NCBI RefSeq assembly: GCF_030283205.1
Contig: NZ_JASNWF010000017.1
Coordinates: 1-64,000, forward strand
DNA length: 64,000 bases
DNA from: Actinomadura opuntiae
Lineage (GTDB): Bacteria; Actinomycetota; Actinomycetes; Streptosporangiales; Streptosporangiaceae
Reading direction: 5' to 3'
Position 1 is the first letter of the stretch. The number at the start of each line of letters is the position of its first letter. Below, in pieces: positions 8,871 to 18,334 of the stretch. Under the pieces are notes generated by a model, which was not told where the DNA came from, did no database searches, and saw nothing but the letters and a program-made list of their open reading frames with translations. Made by a program: the position numbers and the translations under genes.

Positions 8871-9916
8871 TGGGCCGGCTGACCCGCGTCTCCCGGACGA
8901 CCAGGCTGGGCGCCGCCGCGATCGCGCTGGCGCTGGCCGCCGCGCTCGGCGGCTGCTCGCTCGGCTCCTCCGGCGGGAAGCGCGAGATGACCGTCTACGT
9001 GCCGAAGGCGCGCTCGTTCTACCCCCAGTCGAAGGTCCTGGTGATGGGCGTCGACGTCGGGCTGGTCGACACGGTCGAGAAGCAGGGCGACAAGATCAAG
9101 GTGACGTTCCACATCGACCGGGACGTCCCGCTGCCGCAGGGCGTGCAGGCCTCGATCGTCCCGCTGAACCTGGTCGGCGAGCGCAACCTGGTGCTGCACC
9201 CGGCGTGGAAGCCGGGCGAGGCGAAGGAGACCTCGAACGTCATCCCGATCGAGCGGACGTCGGTGCCGGTCGAGGTGGACGACGCGCTGAACTCCTTCAC
9301 CAACCTGGCGAACGCGCTCGACCCGACCAAGATGCAGACCGCGCTCGGCAAGGCCGCCGACTCGGTCAACGGCAACGGCAAGGAGTTCAACGCCACGCTG
9401 GAGCAGAGCTCCCGGCTGGTGGAGAACGTCGCGGGCCAGGACAAGGACCTGATCGAGGTCGCGCAGAACCTCAGCCGGATGGCCGGGGTGGTGCGGGGCC
9501 GCGAGCAGGTGCTCGGCACCATGATCCAGGACTTCGGGCAGGCGACGCAGGTGCTCGCCTCCGAGCGCGGCGACCTGCAGGAGCTGATCGGCGCGGTGCT
9601 CGACCTGTCCAAGAACGGCAACAAGCTGCTCAAGAGGTACAAGGGGCAGCTGCCCTACGACCTCGCCGTCCTCACCCGGGTCGCGCTGATGCTGAAGGGC
9701 AACGCCAAGCAGGTCGCGCAGCTGCTGAACGTGCTGCCGGGCGTCAGCGACGCCCTCATCGGCGGCTACGGCAAGAAGGACAAGTCGCTGCACATCCGGT
9801 TCGCCACCGACGCGTTCGTCCGGACGTGGCTGAAGGGCCTGATGGACTCCGACGAGGTCGCCTGCCCGCTTCCCGAGCCCAACTCCAACTGTCCCTGGCA
9901 GAACGGAGGCAACTGA
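8870..9916 (+). CDS. mceD: Mce-family protein, position D, lipoprotein signal
   Basis: 348 residues. The N-terminus is a lipoprotein signal (IALALAAALGGCSLGSS, lipobox LGGC, Cys 29), so this member may be lipid-anchored in addition to being part of the tunnel. In mycobacterial operons the lipoprotein is the fifth gene (MceE/Lpr); here both the fourth and fifth genes have lipoboxes. MCE domain: MTVYVPKARSFYPQSKVLVMGVDVGLVDTVEKQGDKIKVTFHIDRDVPLP. Helical region follows and ends with a Cys pair (EVACPLPEPNSNCPW). TGATG overlap on both sides. Confidence 0.92.
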   Translation: MGRLTRVSRTTRLGAAAIALALAAALGGCSLGSSGGKREMTVYVPKARSFYPQSKVLVMGVDVGLVDTVEKQGDKIKVTFHIDRDVPLPQGVQASIVPLNLVGERNLVLHPAWKPGEAKETSNVIPIERTSVPVEVDDALNSFTNLANALDPTKMQTALGKAADSVNGNGKEFNATLEQSSRLVENVAGQDKDLIEVAQNLSRMAGVVRGREQVLGTMIQDFGQATQVLASERGDLQELIGAVLDLSKNGNKLLKRYKGQLPYDLAVLTRVALMLKGNAKQVAQLLNVLPGVSDALIGGYGKKDKSLHIRFATDAFVRTWLKGLMDSDEVACPLPEPNSNCPWQNGGN

Positions 9917-11016
9917 TGGGCAGGAAGCTCGTCTCGCTCGTCCTCGCCGTGGTCGTCGCGGTCTCCGGCTGCAGCTACAAGACGGTCGGCGCGCCGAAGG
10001 GGCACCTCACGCTCACGGCCGAGTTCAGCGACGTGCAGGGGCTCGTCGCCGGGCACAGCGTGAAGATGTCCGACATCACGATCGGCAGCGTCACCAAGGT
10101 GGAGCTGGACGGCTACCGCTCGAAGGTGACGCTGTCCATCAAGGACGGGATCAAGATCCCGCAGGGCACCCGCGCCGAGATCAAGGTGACGTCGCTGCTC
10201 GGCGAGAACTTCGTGGACCTGCAGATGCCGCCGGGCGCCAGCATGGACCGCGGCCCGTTCCTGGCGAACCACGCGGCGATCGGGCAGACCAGCGTGCAGC
10301 CGGCGTTCGAGCAGGTCGTCGGGCAGGCCGGCCCGCTGGTGCAGGCGCTGGCCGGCAACGACGTGGCGACGGTCGTCAACGCCGGCGCCACCGCGCTCGA
10401 CGGCAACGGCACCAGGCTCAACACGACCATCGCCAAGGCGACCAGCCTGCTGAAGCTGGTCGCCGACCAGCGCGAGCAGCTCGGCGAGTCGGTCGACCAC
10501 CTCGCCCGGCTCGGCCGGTCGCTGGCCGCCGGCGACGACGCGCTGAGCGAGGCGCCCGTGCAGCTCGAGCGCACCACCCGGCTGCTCGACCAGGACAAGC
10601 AGAAGATCCTCAGGACGGTCTCCACGCTGACCGAGGCGGCCCGCCAGCTGAACGACAAGGTGCTGGAGGGGCGGATCGCCCGGTTCCGCCGGCTGCTGGA
10701 CGACCTCGACCCCGTCCTGGCGCAGCTCGGCAACAACCGGACCCGGCTGACGAAGCTGGTCAACGGGCTGGTCACCTTCACCGAGAAGCTGCCGAAGGCC
10801 AGCTACGACGGCCAGCTGCTGCTGTACCCGCTGCTGAACATCGTGTGGCCGGACGGGTCGCCGGTGCTGGGCGGCGACAAGCCCGCCAAGAAGAAGAGCA
10901 AGGCGGCGGGCGGCGGCGGCACCGGCGGCAGCGGCGGCACGGGCGGGACCGAGCTGCCGAAGCCGTTCAAGACCGCGTTCCCGGACCTCGACAAGATCCT
11001 GCAGGGGCGGCAATGA
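9916..11016 (+). CDS. mceE: Mce-family lipoprotein, position E
   Basis: 366 residues. Lipoprotein signal (SLVLAVVVAVSGCSY, lipobox VSGC). MCE domain: LTLTAEFSDVQGLVAGHSVKMSDITIGSVTKVELDGYRSKVTLSIKDGIKIPQGTRAEIKVTSLLGENFVDL. The helical region is followed by a Lys-rich then Gly-rich linker (KKKSKAAGGGGTGGSGG) and a short conserved tail. The Gly linker near the C-terminus suggests a flexible end. Overlaps mceF by ATGA. Confidence 0.93.
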   Translation: MGRKLVSLVLAVVVAVSGCSYKTVGAPKGHLTLTAEFSDVQGLVAGHSVKMSDITIGSVTKVELDGYRSKVTLSIKDGIKIPQGTRAEIKVTSLLGENFVDLQMPPGASMDRGPFLANHAAIGQTSVQPAFEQVVGQAGPLVQALAGNDVATVVNAGATALDGNGTRLNTTIAKATSLLKLVADQREQLGESVDHLARLGRSLAAGDDALSEAPVQLERTTRLLDQDKQKILRTVSTLTEAARQLNDKVLEGRIARFRRLLDDLDPVLAQLGNNRTRLTKLVNGLVTFTEKLPKASYDGQLLLYPLLNIVWPDGSPVLGGDKPAKKKSKAAGGGGTGGSGGTGGTELPKPFKTAFPDLDKILQGRQ

Positions 11017-12314
11017 CCAGGCGAGTGACGATCAACCTGGCGGTGTTCGGCGCGCTCGCCGTGATCATGGTCGTGTGGGCGTTCCGGAACGTGGTGCACT
11101 TCGACTTCATCGACCGGCCGTACCACATCACGGTGGAGTTCGAGTCCTCGCCGGGACTGCACCCGGGCTTCGAGGTCGACTACCTGGGCCTGCGGGTCGG
11201 CAAGATCGACTCGGTGCGGCTGGACAAGAACAAGGTGGTCGTCCGGCTCGACATGAAGCGCGGGGTGAAGATCCCGCAGGGCGTCACCGCGGCGGCGGCC
11301 CGCAAGTCCGCGGTCGGCGAGCCGGTGGTCGAGCTGACCCCGGGCCCGGGGAAGGCGGGCGCGCCGCCGATGCGGCCCGGCACCGTCATCCCGGTGTCGC
11401 AGACCAAGGTCCCGCCGAAGTACAGCGACCTGTTCGGCGCGGTCATCAAGTCCCTGAACGCGATCAACCCCGACGACGCCAAGGTGCTCACCCACGAGCT
11501 GTCGGAGGGGCTGGCCGGCCGGGAGGACTCCATCCGCCAGATCGTCAACGGCGGCGACCAGCTCACCCAGACGTTCGCGCAGAACACCGAGCTGCTGGAC
11601 GGGCTGACCAGGGACCTCGGCAAGATCACCAGCGTGCTGAACGACAACCGCGGGGCGCTCGGGGCCGGCATCGACAACGTCGCGGCCCTGACCTCGGCGC
11701 TGGCCCAGATGCGCGGCCAGCTCGCCGAGCTGCGCGACACCGGCCCCGGCCTGCTGTCCACGGTGAACGAGCTGCTGGACGAGACCGGCCCGGACTTCGA
11801 GTGCACGGTGGACATGCTCGGCAACTGGGGCATCGCCGCCTACAACCCGAACTACCTGGCGGACCTGAAGCGGACGCTGGCGGTCGCGCCGCAGCTGAAG
11901 ACCGTCCTCGACAACGTGATCGGGCTGGACCAGGGCAAGCCGGTGCTGAACGTGATCTTCGAGATCACGCTGAAGCGCAAGGCGGCGCTGGAGTACCGGT
12001 ACCCGCTGCCGCAGCCGCAGCTGGCCACGGTGCCGACCTGCGCCGGCGGCCGGACGCCCGCGCTGGGCGTCAAGCAGAACACCTACCGGGCCAAGAACCC
12101 GGGCGACGTGATCCCCACCCACGATCCCGCGCTCGACAAGCCGCTGAACGTCCGGAACGCCGCGAACGGCGGAAAGGACTCTTCTGGTGGGCCGCCGGTT
12201 TGGCTAGTGTACATTCCCCCGGTTCTGGCACTGATGGTGCTGATCAGGGTCATGATGGGCTCGGTGCCCGTGGTGTCCCGCCTGTCCCGGCTTCGCCGCC
12301 GCGGCAAGGACTGA
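11013..12314 (+). CDS. mceF: Mce-family lipid-transport protein, position F
   Basis: 433 residues. N-terminal helix (TINLAVFGALAVIMVVWAF), MCE domain (ITVEFESSPGLHPGFEVDYLGLRVGKIDSVRLDKNKVVVRLDMKRGVKIPQG), helical region, then a Pro-rich part and, unlike the other five, a second hydrophobic helix near the end (PPVWLVYIPPVLALMVLIRVMMG) followed by a basic tail. Being anchored at both ends is common for MceF. Last of the coupled chain; the next gene has its own Shine-Dalgarno 25 bp away. Confidence 0.92.
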   Translation: MTRRVTINLAVFGALAVIMVVWAFRNVVHFDFIDRPYHITVEFESSPGLHPGFEVDYLGLRVGKIDSVRLDKNKVVVRLDMKRGVKIPQGVTAAAARKSAVGEPVVELTPGPGKAGAPPMRPGTVIPVSQTKVPPKYSDLFGAVIKSLNAINPDDAKVLTHELSEGLAGREDSIRQIVNGGDQLTQTFAQNTELLDGLTRDLGKITSVLNDNRGALGAGIDNVAALTSALAQMRGQLAELRDTGPGLLSTVNELLDETGPDFECTVDMLGNWGIAAYNPNYLADLKRTLAVAPQLKTVLDNVIGLDQGKPVLNVIFEITLKRKAALEYRYPLPQPQLATVPTCAGGRTPALGVKQNTYRAKNPGDVIPTHDPALDKPLNVRNAANGGKDSSGGPPVWLVYIPPVLALMVLIRVMMGSVPVVSRLSRLRRRGKD

Positions 12315-12339
12315 CCCCAATCCCCGTAGGAGTACCGAA

Positions 12340-13419
12340 GTGACAGCCAAGACCACCAAGAAGGCCGCGGACGCCGCCGAGGGGCGCGACCCGGCCGACG
12401 AGGCCGGCGAGGTCGAGGCGGTCGCGTCCGCGCAGGACGAGGCGGTCGGCGACGCGGAGGCCGCGGAGGCCACGGCCGCCGCGTCGGAGGAGGAGGCCGA
12501 GGCCGGGGAGCGCCCGGCCGCCGCCAGGCCGAAGCGCAAGCGGCGGGTCCGGGTCATCGAGGTCATCGACGACGACGAGGACCTCGACGACGTCCTGGAG
12601 GCGATCGAGGCCGAGGAGGACGAGGAGCCCCCCGCCCGTCCGGCCAAGGCGGTCAGGACGGCCAAGCCCGCGGCGAAGCCGTCGCCGGCCCGGCCCGCGG
12701 CGGCGGCCAAGCCCCGTCCCGCGCGGCTCGAGCCCCCGGAGGAGCATGCCGGGGAGGGGGACGCCGCCCGTCCCGTCCGCAAGGTCGGCCCGTTCTCCTA
12801 CACCCCCACCCGGTCGCCGAAGGAGCACGCCGAGGGGCCCGCCCTCGGCCGCGTCATCGCGGTGGTCGTCGTGGTGGCGCTGCTGGCGAGCCTCGCGATC
12901 TGGCAGTGGACGCGGGCGAGCGGCCTGGCGTCGGACAAGGACGATCGCGCCGAGGTCGCCAAGGTGGTGTCGCAGTACGGCGACGTGGCGTTCAACTACA
13001 ACGCGTCCAACTACCAGGCGCAGGCGGCCAAGGCCGAGAAGCTGATGGCCGGCGACCTGCTCGACCAGTTCAAGCAGTCCACGCTGCCGGGCCTGACCGC
13101 CGCGTTCAAGAGCGACGCCCAGGTCGGCATGTCGTCCAAGACCAGCGACGTCTTCGTCGGCAGCGTCAACGGCAAGTTCGCCACGGCGGTCGTCGCCGTC
13201 GACATCGGCCTGCAGACCAAGGACGGCAAGGTGAACCAGCCGGCCACGCTGATCCGCGTCGCGATGGCGAAGCTCGACGGCAAGTGGAAGGTCACCAAGC
13301 AGTACCCGTCCGGCGTGAACGACAGCAACCAGAACGCGGGGAGCAACGGCCTGGTCCCGGGGAGCAGCGCCGCCTCCCCGTCCCCGAGCACGAGCCCGAG
13401 CGGCAAGCCGAAGAACTGA
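12340..13419 (+). CDS. Mce-associated membrane protein (Mas-like)
   Basis: 359 residues from GTG 12340 with AGGAG at 12328-12332. Long acidic/Ala-rich N-terminal half (residues 1-160, with a KRKRR block and a DDDEDLDD patch), one membrane helix (about 169-190, RVIAVVVVVALLASLAIWQW), and an extracytoplasmic domain of the SnoaL/NTF2-like Mas type (VAKVVSQYGDVAFNYNASNYQAQAAKAEKLMAGDLLDQFKQS). Such proteins follow mce genes in actinobacteria and stabilise the complex. A low-complexity Ser/Pro tail ends the protein. Same operon as mceF by spacing. Confidence 0.85.
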   Translation: MTAKTTKKAADAAEGRDPADEAGEVEAVASAQDEAVGDAEAAEATAAASEEEAEAGERPAAARPKRKRRVRVIEVIDDDEDLDDVLEAIEAEEDEEPPARPAKAVRTAKPAAKPSPARPAAAAKPRPARLEPPEEHAGEGDAARPVRKVGPFSYTPTRSPKEHAEGPALGRVIAVVVVVALLASLAIWQWTRASGLASDKDDRAEVAKVVSQYGDVAFNYNASNYQAQAAKAEKLMAGDLLDQFKQSTLPGLTAAFKSDAQVGMSSKTSDVFVGSVNGKFATAVVAVDIGLQTKDGKVNQPATLIRVAMAKLDGKWKVTKQYPSGVNDSNQNAGSNGLVPGSSAASPSPSTSPSGKPKN

Positions 13420-13431
13420 CCGCCGCGGTCC

Positions 13432-13463
13432 GCGCCCCGCACGGTGGAAGCCGTGCGGGGCGC
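13432..13463 (+). terminator. Hairpin ending the mce operon
   Basis: Perfect 13-bp stem (GCGCCCCGCACGG / CCGTGCGGGGCGC) with a 6-nt loop, 13 bp after the Mas-like stop. No U tract, as usual in high-GC actinomycetes. Confidence 0.8.
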
Positions 13464-13500
13464 GGCGCGTTGTGCGGAGTTGTCGGAGGGGGCGGGCAGA

Positions 13501-14001
13501 ATGACGACGGTGACGGAGCGTACGGTCTCGGGCGGCGGCACGCGGGTGCCCGACGAGGTGGTCCACGAGTTCGGGGCGCTGCTGTCGGCCGCGGCCCTGC
13601 TGGAGCGCATCGCGGGCCGGGAGCTGGAGCGCCGCTGCGGCATCCGGCACGCGGTGTTCGAGGTGCTGCTCCGGCTGTCGGACGCCGGCGCGGACTGCCC
13701 CGACATGGGCGGGCTGGCCGGCGAGCTGATCCTCACCAGCGGCGGCATGACCCGGCTGATCGACCGGATGCAGGAGGCGGGCCTCGTGCGGCGGCGCGCC
13801 GCCGCCGGCGACCGCCGGCGCCACCTCGTCGAGCTGACCGACGCCGGCCGCGCCAAGCTCGACGAGGCGCTGCGCGTGCACGCCGAGACCCTGCGCGCGC
13901 ACTTCGCCGCCCCCCTCACCGACGACCAGCGCCACCACCTGGTCACAGCCCTCCGCACCCTCCGCACGACCGCCCGCGAGGAACTAGGCGACCTCCGCTG
14001 A
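13501..14001 (+). CDS. MarR-family transcriptional regulator
   Basis: 166 residues from ATG 13501, with a GGAGGGGGC purine run 8 nt upstream; the frame opens at 13444 but that stretch is the terminator hairpin. MarR winged helix: CGIRHAVFEVLLRLSDAGADCPDMGGLAGELILTSGGMTRLIDRMQEAGLVRRRAAAGDRRRHLVELTDAGR. It stands alone after the mce terminator and converges on the S4 gene. Target unknown. Confidence 0.88.
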   Translation: MTTVTERTVSGGGTRVPDEVVHEFGALLSAAALLERIAGRELERRCGIRHAVFEVLLRLSDAGADCPDMGGLAGELILTSGGMTRLIDRMQEAGLVRRRAAAGDRRRHLVELTDAGRAKLDEALRVHAETLRAHFAAPLTDDQRHHLVTALRTLRTTAREELGDLR

Positions 14002-14003
14002 GT

Positions 14004-14093
14004 CTCCCAGGGGGACGACCCCCTGGAACCCCCGTCAACGGTCGACAGGCTGTGGCTGAGGTTCAAGCGGCCAGGGGGTCGCCCCCCTGGGAG
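14004..14093. terminator. Bidirectional terminator-like inverted repeat
   Basis: CTCCCAGGGGG-acga-CCCCCTGG at 14004-14025 forms a hairpin by itself and also pairs with CCAGGGGG-tcg-CCCCCCTGGGAG at 14071-14093. It fills the gap between the convergent marR and S4 genes and touches the S4 stop codon. Confidence 0.65.
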
Positions 14094-14699
14094 TCAGCGC
14101 GAGTAGTGCTCGACGACCAGTTGTTCGTCGCAGGTGACGGGGATTTCGGGGCGTTCGGGGAGGCGGGTGAGCCGGGCGGCGAGGGCGTCGTGGCGGACGT
14201 CGAGGTAGGGCGGGACGGAGTCGGTGTGGCCGCCGGCGGCGGCGATCTGGAAGGCGTCGATGCCGCGGCTGCGCCCGGCGACCGTGATGACGTCGCCGGG
14301 GCGCAGGCGGAACGACGGGCGGTCGACGCGGCGGCCGTTCACCAGGATGTGCCGGTGCACGACGAACTGGCGGGCCTGGTAGATGGTGCGGGCGAAGCCG
14401 GCGCGCAGGACGAGCGCGTCCAGCCGGCGTTCGAGGTCGACCAGCAGCGCCTCGCCGGTCTTGCCGCCGGCCTTGGCGGCCTTGGCGAAGGCGTTGCTGA
14501 GCTGCGCCTCGCGGATGTTGTACTGGGCGCGCAGCCGCTGCTTCTCGCGCAGCCGGACCTTGTAGTCGGTCTCCTGCTTGCGGGCGCGGCCGTGCATGCC
14601 GGGCGGGTACGGGCGGGCCTCGAAGTACTTGACGGACTTGGGCGTCAGCGGGATGCCGAGGGCCCGGGAGAGGCGGACCTTGGGGCGGGGGTTGTTCAT
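14094..14699 (-). CDS. rpsD: 30S ribosomal protein S4
   Basis: 201 residues starting MNNPRPKVRLSRALGIPLTPKSVKYFEARPYPPG, with the S4 core (YKVRLREKQRLRAQYNIREAQLSNAF) and the S4 RNA-binding domain (RRLDALVLRAGFARTIYQARQFVVHRHILVNGRRVDRPSFRLRPGDVI). Binds 16S rRNA early in small-subunit assembly. It is not inside the alpha ribosomal operon but alone, and faces a pair of iron boxes shared with the DUF2470 gene. It has only one Cys (near the C-terminus), so it is a metal-free type. It may be a second, conditionally expressed copy; a main copy elsewhere would have to be found to prove that. Confidence 0.93.
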   Translation of the reverse strand: MNNPRPKVRLSRALGIPLTPKSVKYFEARPYPPGMHGRARKQETDYKVRLREKQRLRAQYNIREAQLSNAFAKAAKAGGKTGEALLVDLERRLDALVLRAGFARTIYQARQFVVHRHILVNGRRVDRPSFRLRPGDVITVAGRSRGIDAFQIAAAGGHTDSVPPYLDVRHDALAARLTRLPERPEIPVTCDEQLVVEHYSR

Positions 14700-14714
14700 C
14701 GCGCTCCTCAGTGG

Positions 14715-14748
14715 TTAGGTAAGCCTTAGTTAGGCAAGCCTAACCTAG
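14715..14748. promoter_or_regulatory. Tandem IdeR/DtxR-type iron boxes
   Basis: Two overlapping 19-bp sites: 14730-14748 (TTAGGCAAGCCTAACCTAG) matches the DtxR/IdeR consensus TWAGGTTAGSCTAACCTWA at 16 of 19 positions, and 14715-14733 (TTAGGTAAGCCTTAGTTAG) matches at about 14. The gap between the two divergent start codons is only 64 bp, so an Fe-bound repressor here would block both genes. Match counted by eye. Confidence 0.8.
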
Positions 14749-14763
14749 TACGTCAAGGAGGCC

Positions 14764-15567
14764 ATGGTGGGGCGAGCGGACACGACGGGGACGCGGGCGG
14801 GCGGGCCGACGGCGGCGGAACGGGCGCGCACGCTCGCCTACGGCATGGGCGACGGCGTGCTCGCCGCGCCGGGGGTGCCGCACACGCCCGTCCCGGCCTA
14901 CACCACCGACCTCGACGGGCGGCCCCTGCTGCTCCTGCCGAAGGAGTCGGCGCTGGTCAGGGCGCTGGACGGGGAGGAGGACCTGCCCGCCACGCTGCGG
15001 ATCCACGACGTCGCGCCGGTGCCGCTCGCCGACCGGGTGCGCGGCCGGGCCTGGCTGCACGGCTGGCTCACCGAGCTGCCGCCGGCCGGGCTGCGGGACG
15101 CCGCGCTGAAGCTGTCCCGCCCGCATCCGCGTCCCGAACTGCTCGACCTCGCCGCCGAGACGCCGCCGCGCGACGGCGCGTGGACGGTGCTCACGCTGGA
15201 CGTCGCGCAGGTCGAGGTCGAGGACGCCTGGGGCGGCGCGACCCTGGAGCCCGAGGAGTACGCCGCCGCCGCGCCGGACCCGTTCGTGGCCATCGGCGCG
15301 GGCATCCTGACCCATCTGGACTCCTGCCACCGCGACGAGCTGAAGGGCCTGCTGCCGGTGTCGGCGTCCCCGGCCGGCGATCCGGACGGCCTGCCGGAGG
15401 TCCGGCCGCTCGGCCTCGACCGGTACGGAATGTGGCTGCGCTGCTCCGCACCGTCCCAGGACGCGGGCGGGACGTTCGATCTGCGGCTGGCGTTCGGCGA
15501 GCCTGTCAGTGATCTCCACGGCCTGCGCCGGGTCTACCGGCACCTGTTCGCGCACGCGGCCCCCTAG
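14764..15567 (+). CDS. DUF2470-domain protein (heme/iron-linked, HugZ-like)
   Basis: 267 residues from ATG 14764 with a strong AAGGAGG (14755-14761). N-terminal part resembles the split-barrel PPOX-like half seen in HugZ-type proteins (RARTLAYGMGDGVLAAPG, LPATLRIHDVAPVPLADRVRGRAWLHGWL); the C-terminal part (about 175-265) is the DUF2470 domain (HLDSCHRDELKGLLP, VRPLGLDRYGMWLRC). Members of this fold are tied to heme binding or degradation. The iron boxes in its promoter support an iron-starvation role. Enzymatic activity is not proven by sequence. Confidence 0.8.
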   Translation: MVGRADTTGTRAGGPTAAERARTLAYGMGDGVLAAPGVPHTPVPAYTTDLDGRPLLLLPKESALVRALDGEEDLPATLRIHDVAPVPLADRVRGRAWLHGWLTELPPAGLRDAALKLSRPHPRPELLDLAAETPPRDGAWTVLTLDVAQVEVEDAWGGATLEPEEYAAAAPDPFVAIGAGILTHLDSCHRDELKGLLPVSASPAGDPDGLPEVRPLGLDRYGMWLRCSAPSQDAGGTFDLRLAFGEPVSDLHGLRRVYRHLFAHAAP

Positions 15568-15680
15568 CCCGTACGGGACGAACGCGAAATATCCGGCGAG
15601 TTGGCAGTGGTCTCCCGGATGGTGCGGACCGGGCCCGCCGGGACATGCTCGGGTCTCCGGCCGTGGGACGCCGCCCGTCG

Positions 15681-15741
15681 CCCGTCCGGGACGCCTCGGC
15701 CGCCGGCTCGCCCTCGCGGGGTGGGTGAGCCGGCGGACGGG
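15681..15741 (+). promoter_or_regulatory. Structured leader upstream of PLP enzyme gene (15568-15906 has no gene)
   Basis: The 339-bp gap holds no credible gene. It can fold a nested hairpin: CCCGTCC (15681-15687) with GGACGGG (15735-15741), and inside it a 10-bp perfect stem CCGCCGGCTC (15700-15709) with GAGCCGGCGG (15727-15736). I do not recognise a SAM or cobalamin riboswitch core. A regulatory leader is possible but GC-rich DNA folds easily. Confidence 0.3.
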
Positions 15742-15906
15742 AACCGTACCGGACGGCGGGACGCCGGCGGCCCCGGCCGGGCCGGTGGTCCGGCGCCGCG
15801 GAGCGCAAGCCGGGGGCGTGGTCCGGGCCACTGGTCGAAACCGGCTCCAGGCCACTGCCCGCGATTGGCTCTGCCGCCGGCCTCCCCCGCACCGCAGGCT
15901 GGAACC

Positions 15907-17088
15907 ATGACCGGACACCACCCGCAGACCCGCGCCGTCCACCCGCCCGTGATCGAGCCGTCCGGCAGCCGCCCGCTCGGCCAGCCGGTCTACCAGGGCC
16001 ACCTGTTCGCCTTCGACGGGGCCGACGACCTCGCCGCCGCCTTCCACGGCCCCGGCCAGGCGTTCCTGTACGGGCGGATGAGCAACCCGACCGTCCGCTC
16101 CCTCGAGCAGTCCCTCACCGAACTGGAGGGCGGCGCCGGAGCCCTCGCCGCCGCCGCCGGGATGGGCGCGATCAATGCCGTCCTGATGGCGCTGCTGAAG
16201 TCGGGCGACCACGTGATCGCCCAGTCGTCGCTGTACGGCGGGACGTACGCGCTGCTGCACGACCTCGCCGACCGGTGGGGCCTCGAACTGACCCACGTCC
16301 CCGGCGACGACCCCGACGAGGTCCGCGCGGCGCTGCGCCCGAACACCCGGCTCCTCTACCTGGAGACGGTCTCGAACCCGACCACGCACGTCACCGACCT
16401 CCCGGCGTTCACCGAGGCCGTCCGCGGCACGGGCGTGCTCACCGTCGTCGACAACACCTTCGTGCCGCTGCTGTGCAGGCCGATCGAGCACGGTGCGGAC
16501 ATCGTCGTCCACTCCCTCACCAAGTACATCAGCGGGCACGGCGACGCCGTGGGCGGCGCCGCGGTGTTCGCCGACCCGGACGTGCACCGCCGCGTCTGGG
16601 ACCACGCCGTGGAGCTCGGCTCCGTCGCCGACCCGTTCGCGGCGTGGCTGACCCTGCGCGGGCTCGCGACCCTGCCGATGCGGATCGCCCGGCACAGCGC
16701 GACCTCCCTCGACCTCGCGCGCCGCCTCGCCGCGCACCCGGCCGTCGACCGCGTCCACTACCCGGGGTTCGGCGACCACCCGCAGCACGAGACCGCGCGC
16801 CGGCTGCTGCCGGACGGCTCCGGCGGCGTCCTGTCGTTCGAGCTGGCCGGCGGGCGCGAGGCCGGCCGGGTGTTCAGCGAGTCGGTGCGGCTGGTGTCGC
16901 TCAGCCCGTCGCTCGGCGACACCGGCACGCTCGTCATGCACCCGGCGAGCACGTCCCACCGCCAGATGGACGCCGCGTCCCTCGCCGCCGCCGGCATCGG
17001 CGAGGGCACCGTCCGCCTGGCCGTCGGCCTGGAGGAGCCGGACGACCTGTGGGCCGACATCGAGCAGGCCCTCGCCAAGGCCACCTGA
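15907..17088 (+). CDS. Cys/Met-metabolism PLP-dependent transsulfuration enzyme
   Basis: 393 residues. All marks of the cystathionine gamma-synthase family: YGRMSNPTVRSLEQSLTELEGG near the N-terminus, SSLYGGTYALL, SNPTTHVTDLPAF, VVDNTFVPLLCRPIEHGADIVVHSLTKYISGHGD with the PLP lysine at K206, and SLGDTGTLVMHPASTSHRQMD near the end. Likely cystathionine gamma-lyase, gamma-synthase, methionine gamma-lyase or O-acyl-homoserine sulfhydrylase; which one cannot be told by eye. Single gene with a long leader. A weak purine run precedes the ATG. Confidence 0.88.
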   Translation: MTGHHPQTRAVHPPVIEPSGSRPLGQPVYQGHLFAFDGADDLAAAFHGPGQAFLYGRMSNPTVRSLEQSLTELEGGAGALAAAAGMGAINAVLMALLKSGDHVIAQSSLYGGTYALLHDLADRWGLELTHVPGDDPDEVRAALRPNTRLLYLETVSNPTTHVTDLPAFTEAVRGTGVLTVVDNTFVPLLCRPIEHGADIVVHSLTKYISGHGDAVGGAAVFADPDVHRRVWDHAVELGSVADPFAAWLTLRGLATLPMRIARHSATSLDLARRLAAHPAVDRVHYPGFGDHPQHETARRLLPDGSGGVLSFELAGGREAGRVFSESVRLVSLSPSLGDTGTLVMHPASTSHRQMDAASLAAAGIGEGTVRLAVGLEEPDDLWADIEQALAKAT

Positions 17089-17100
17089 CCGGACGCGGGG

Positions 17101-18273
<1,173 letters not shown>

Positions 18274-18334
18274 CAGGCGTGCCGGGCGGGCGCGTCCACC
18301 GAATTAGGGACGCGGCCGCCGGCGCTGGTCCGGC

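Noticed and set aside
15568..15906. SAM or cobalamin riboswitch before the PLP enzyme gene
   Set aside because: No recognisable conserved core; only generic GC-rich hairpins.
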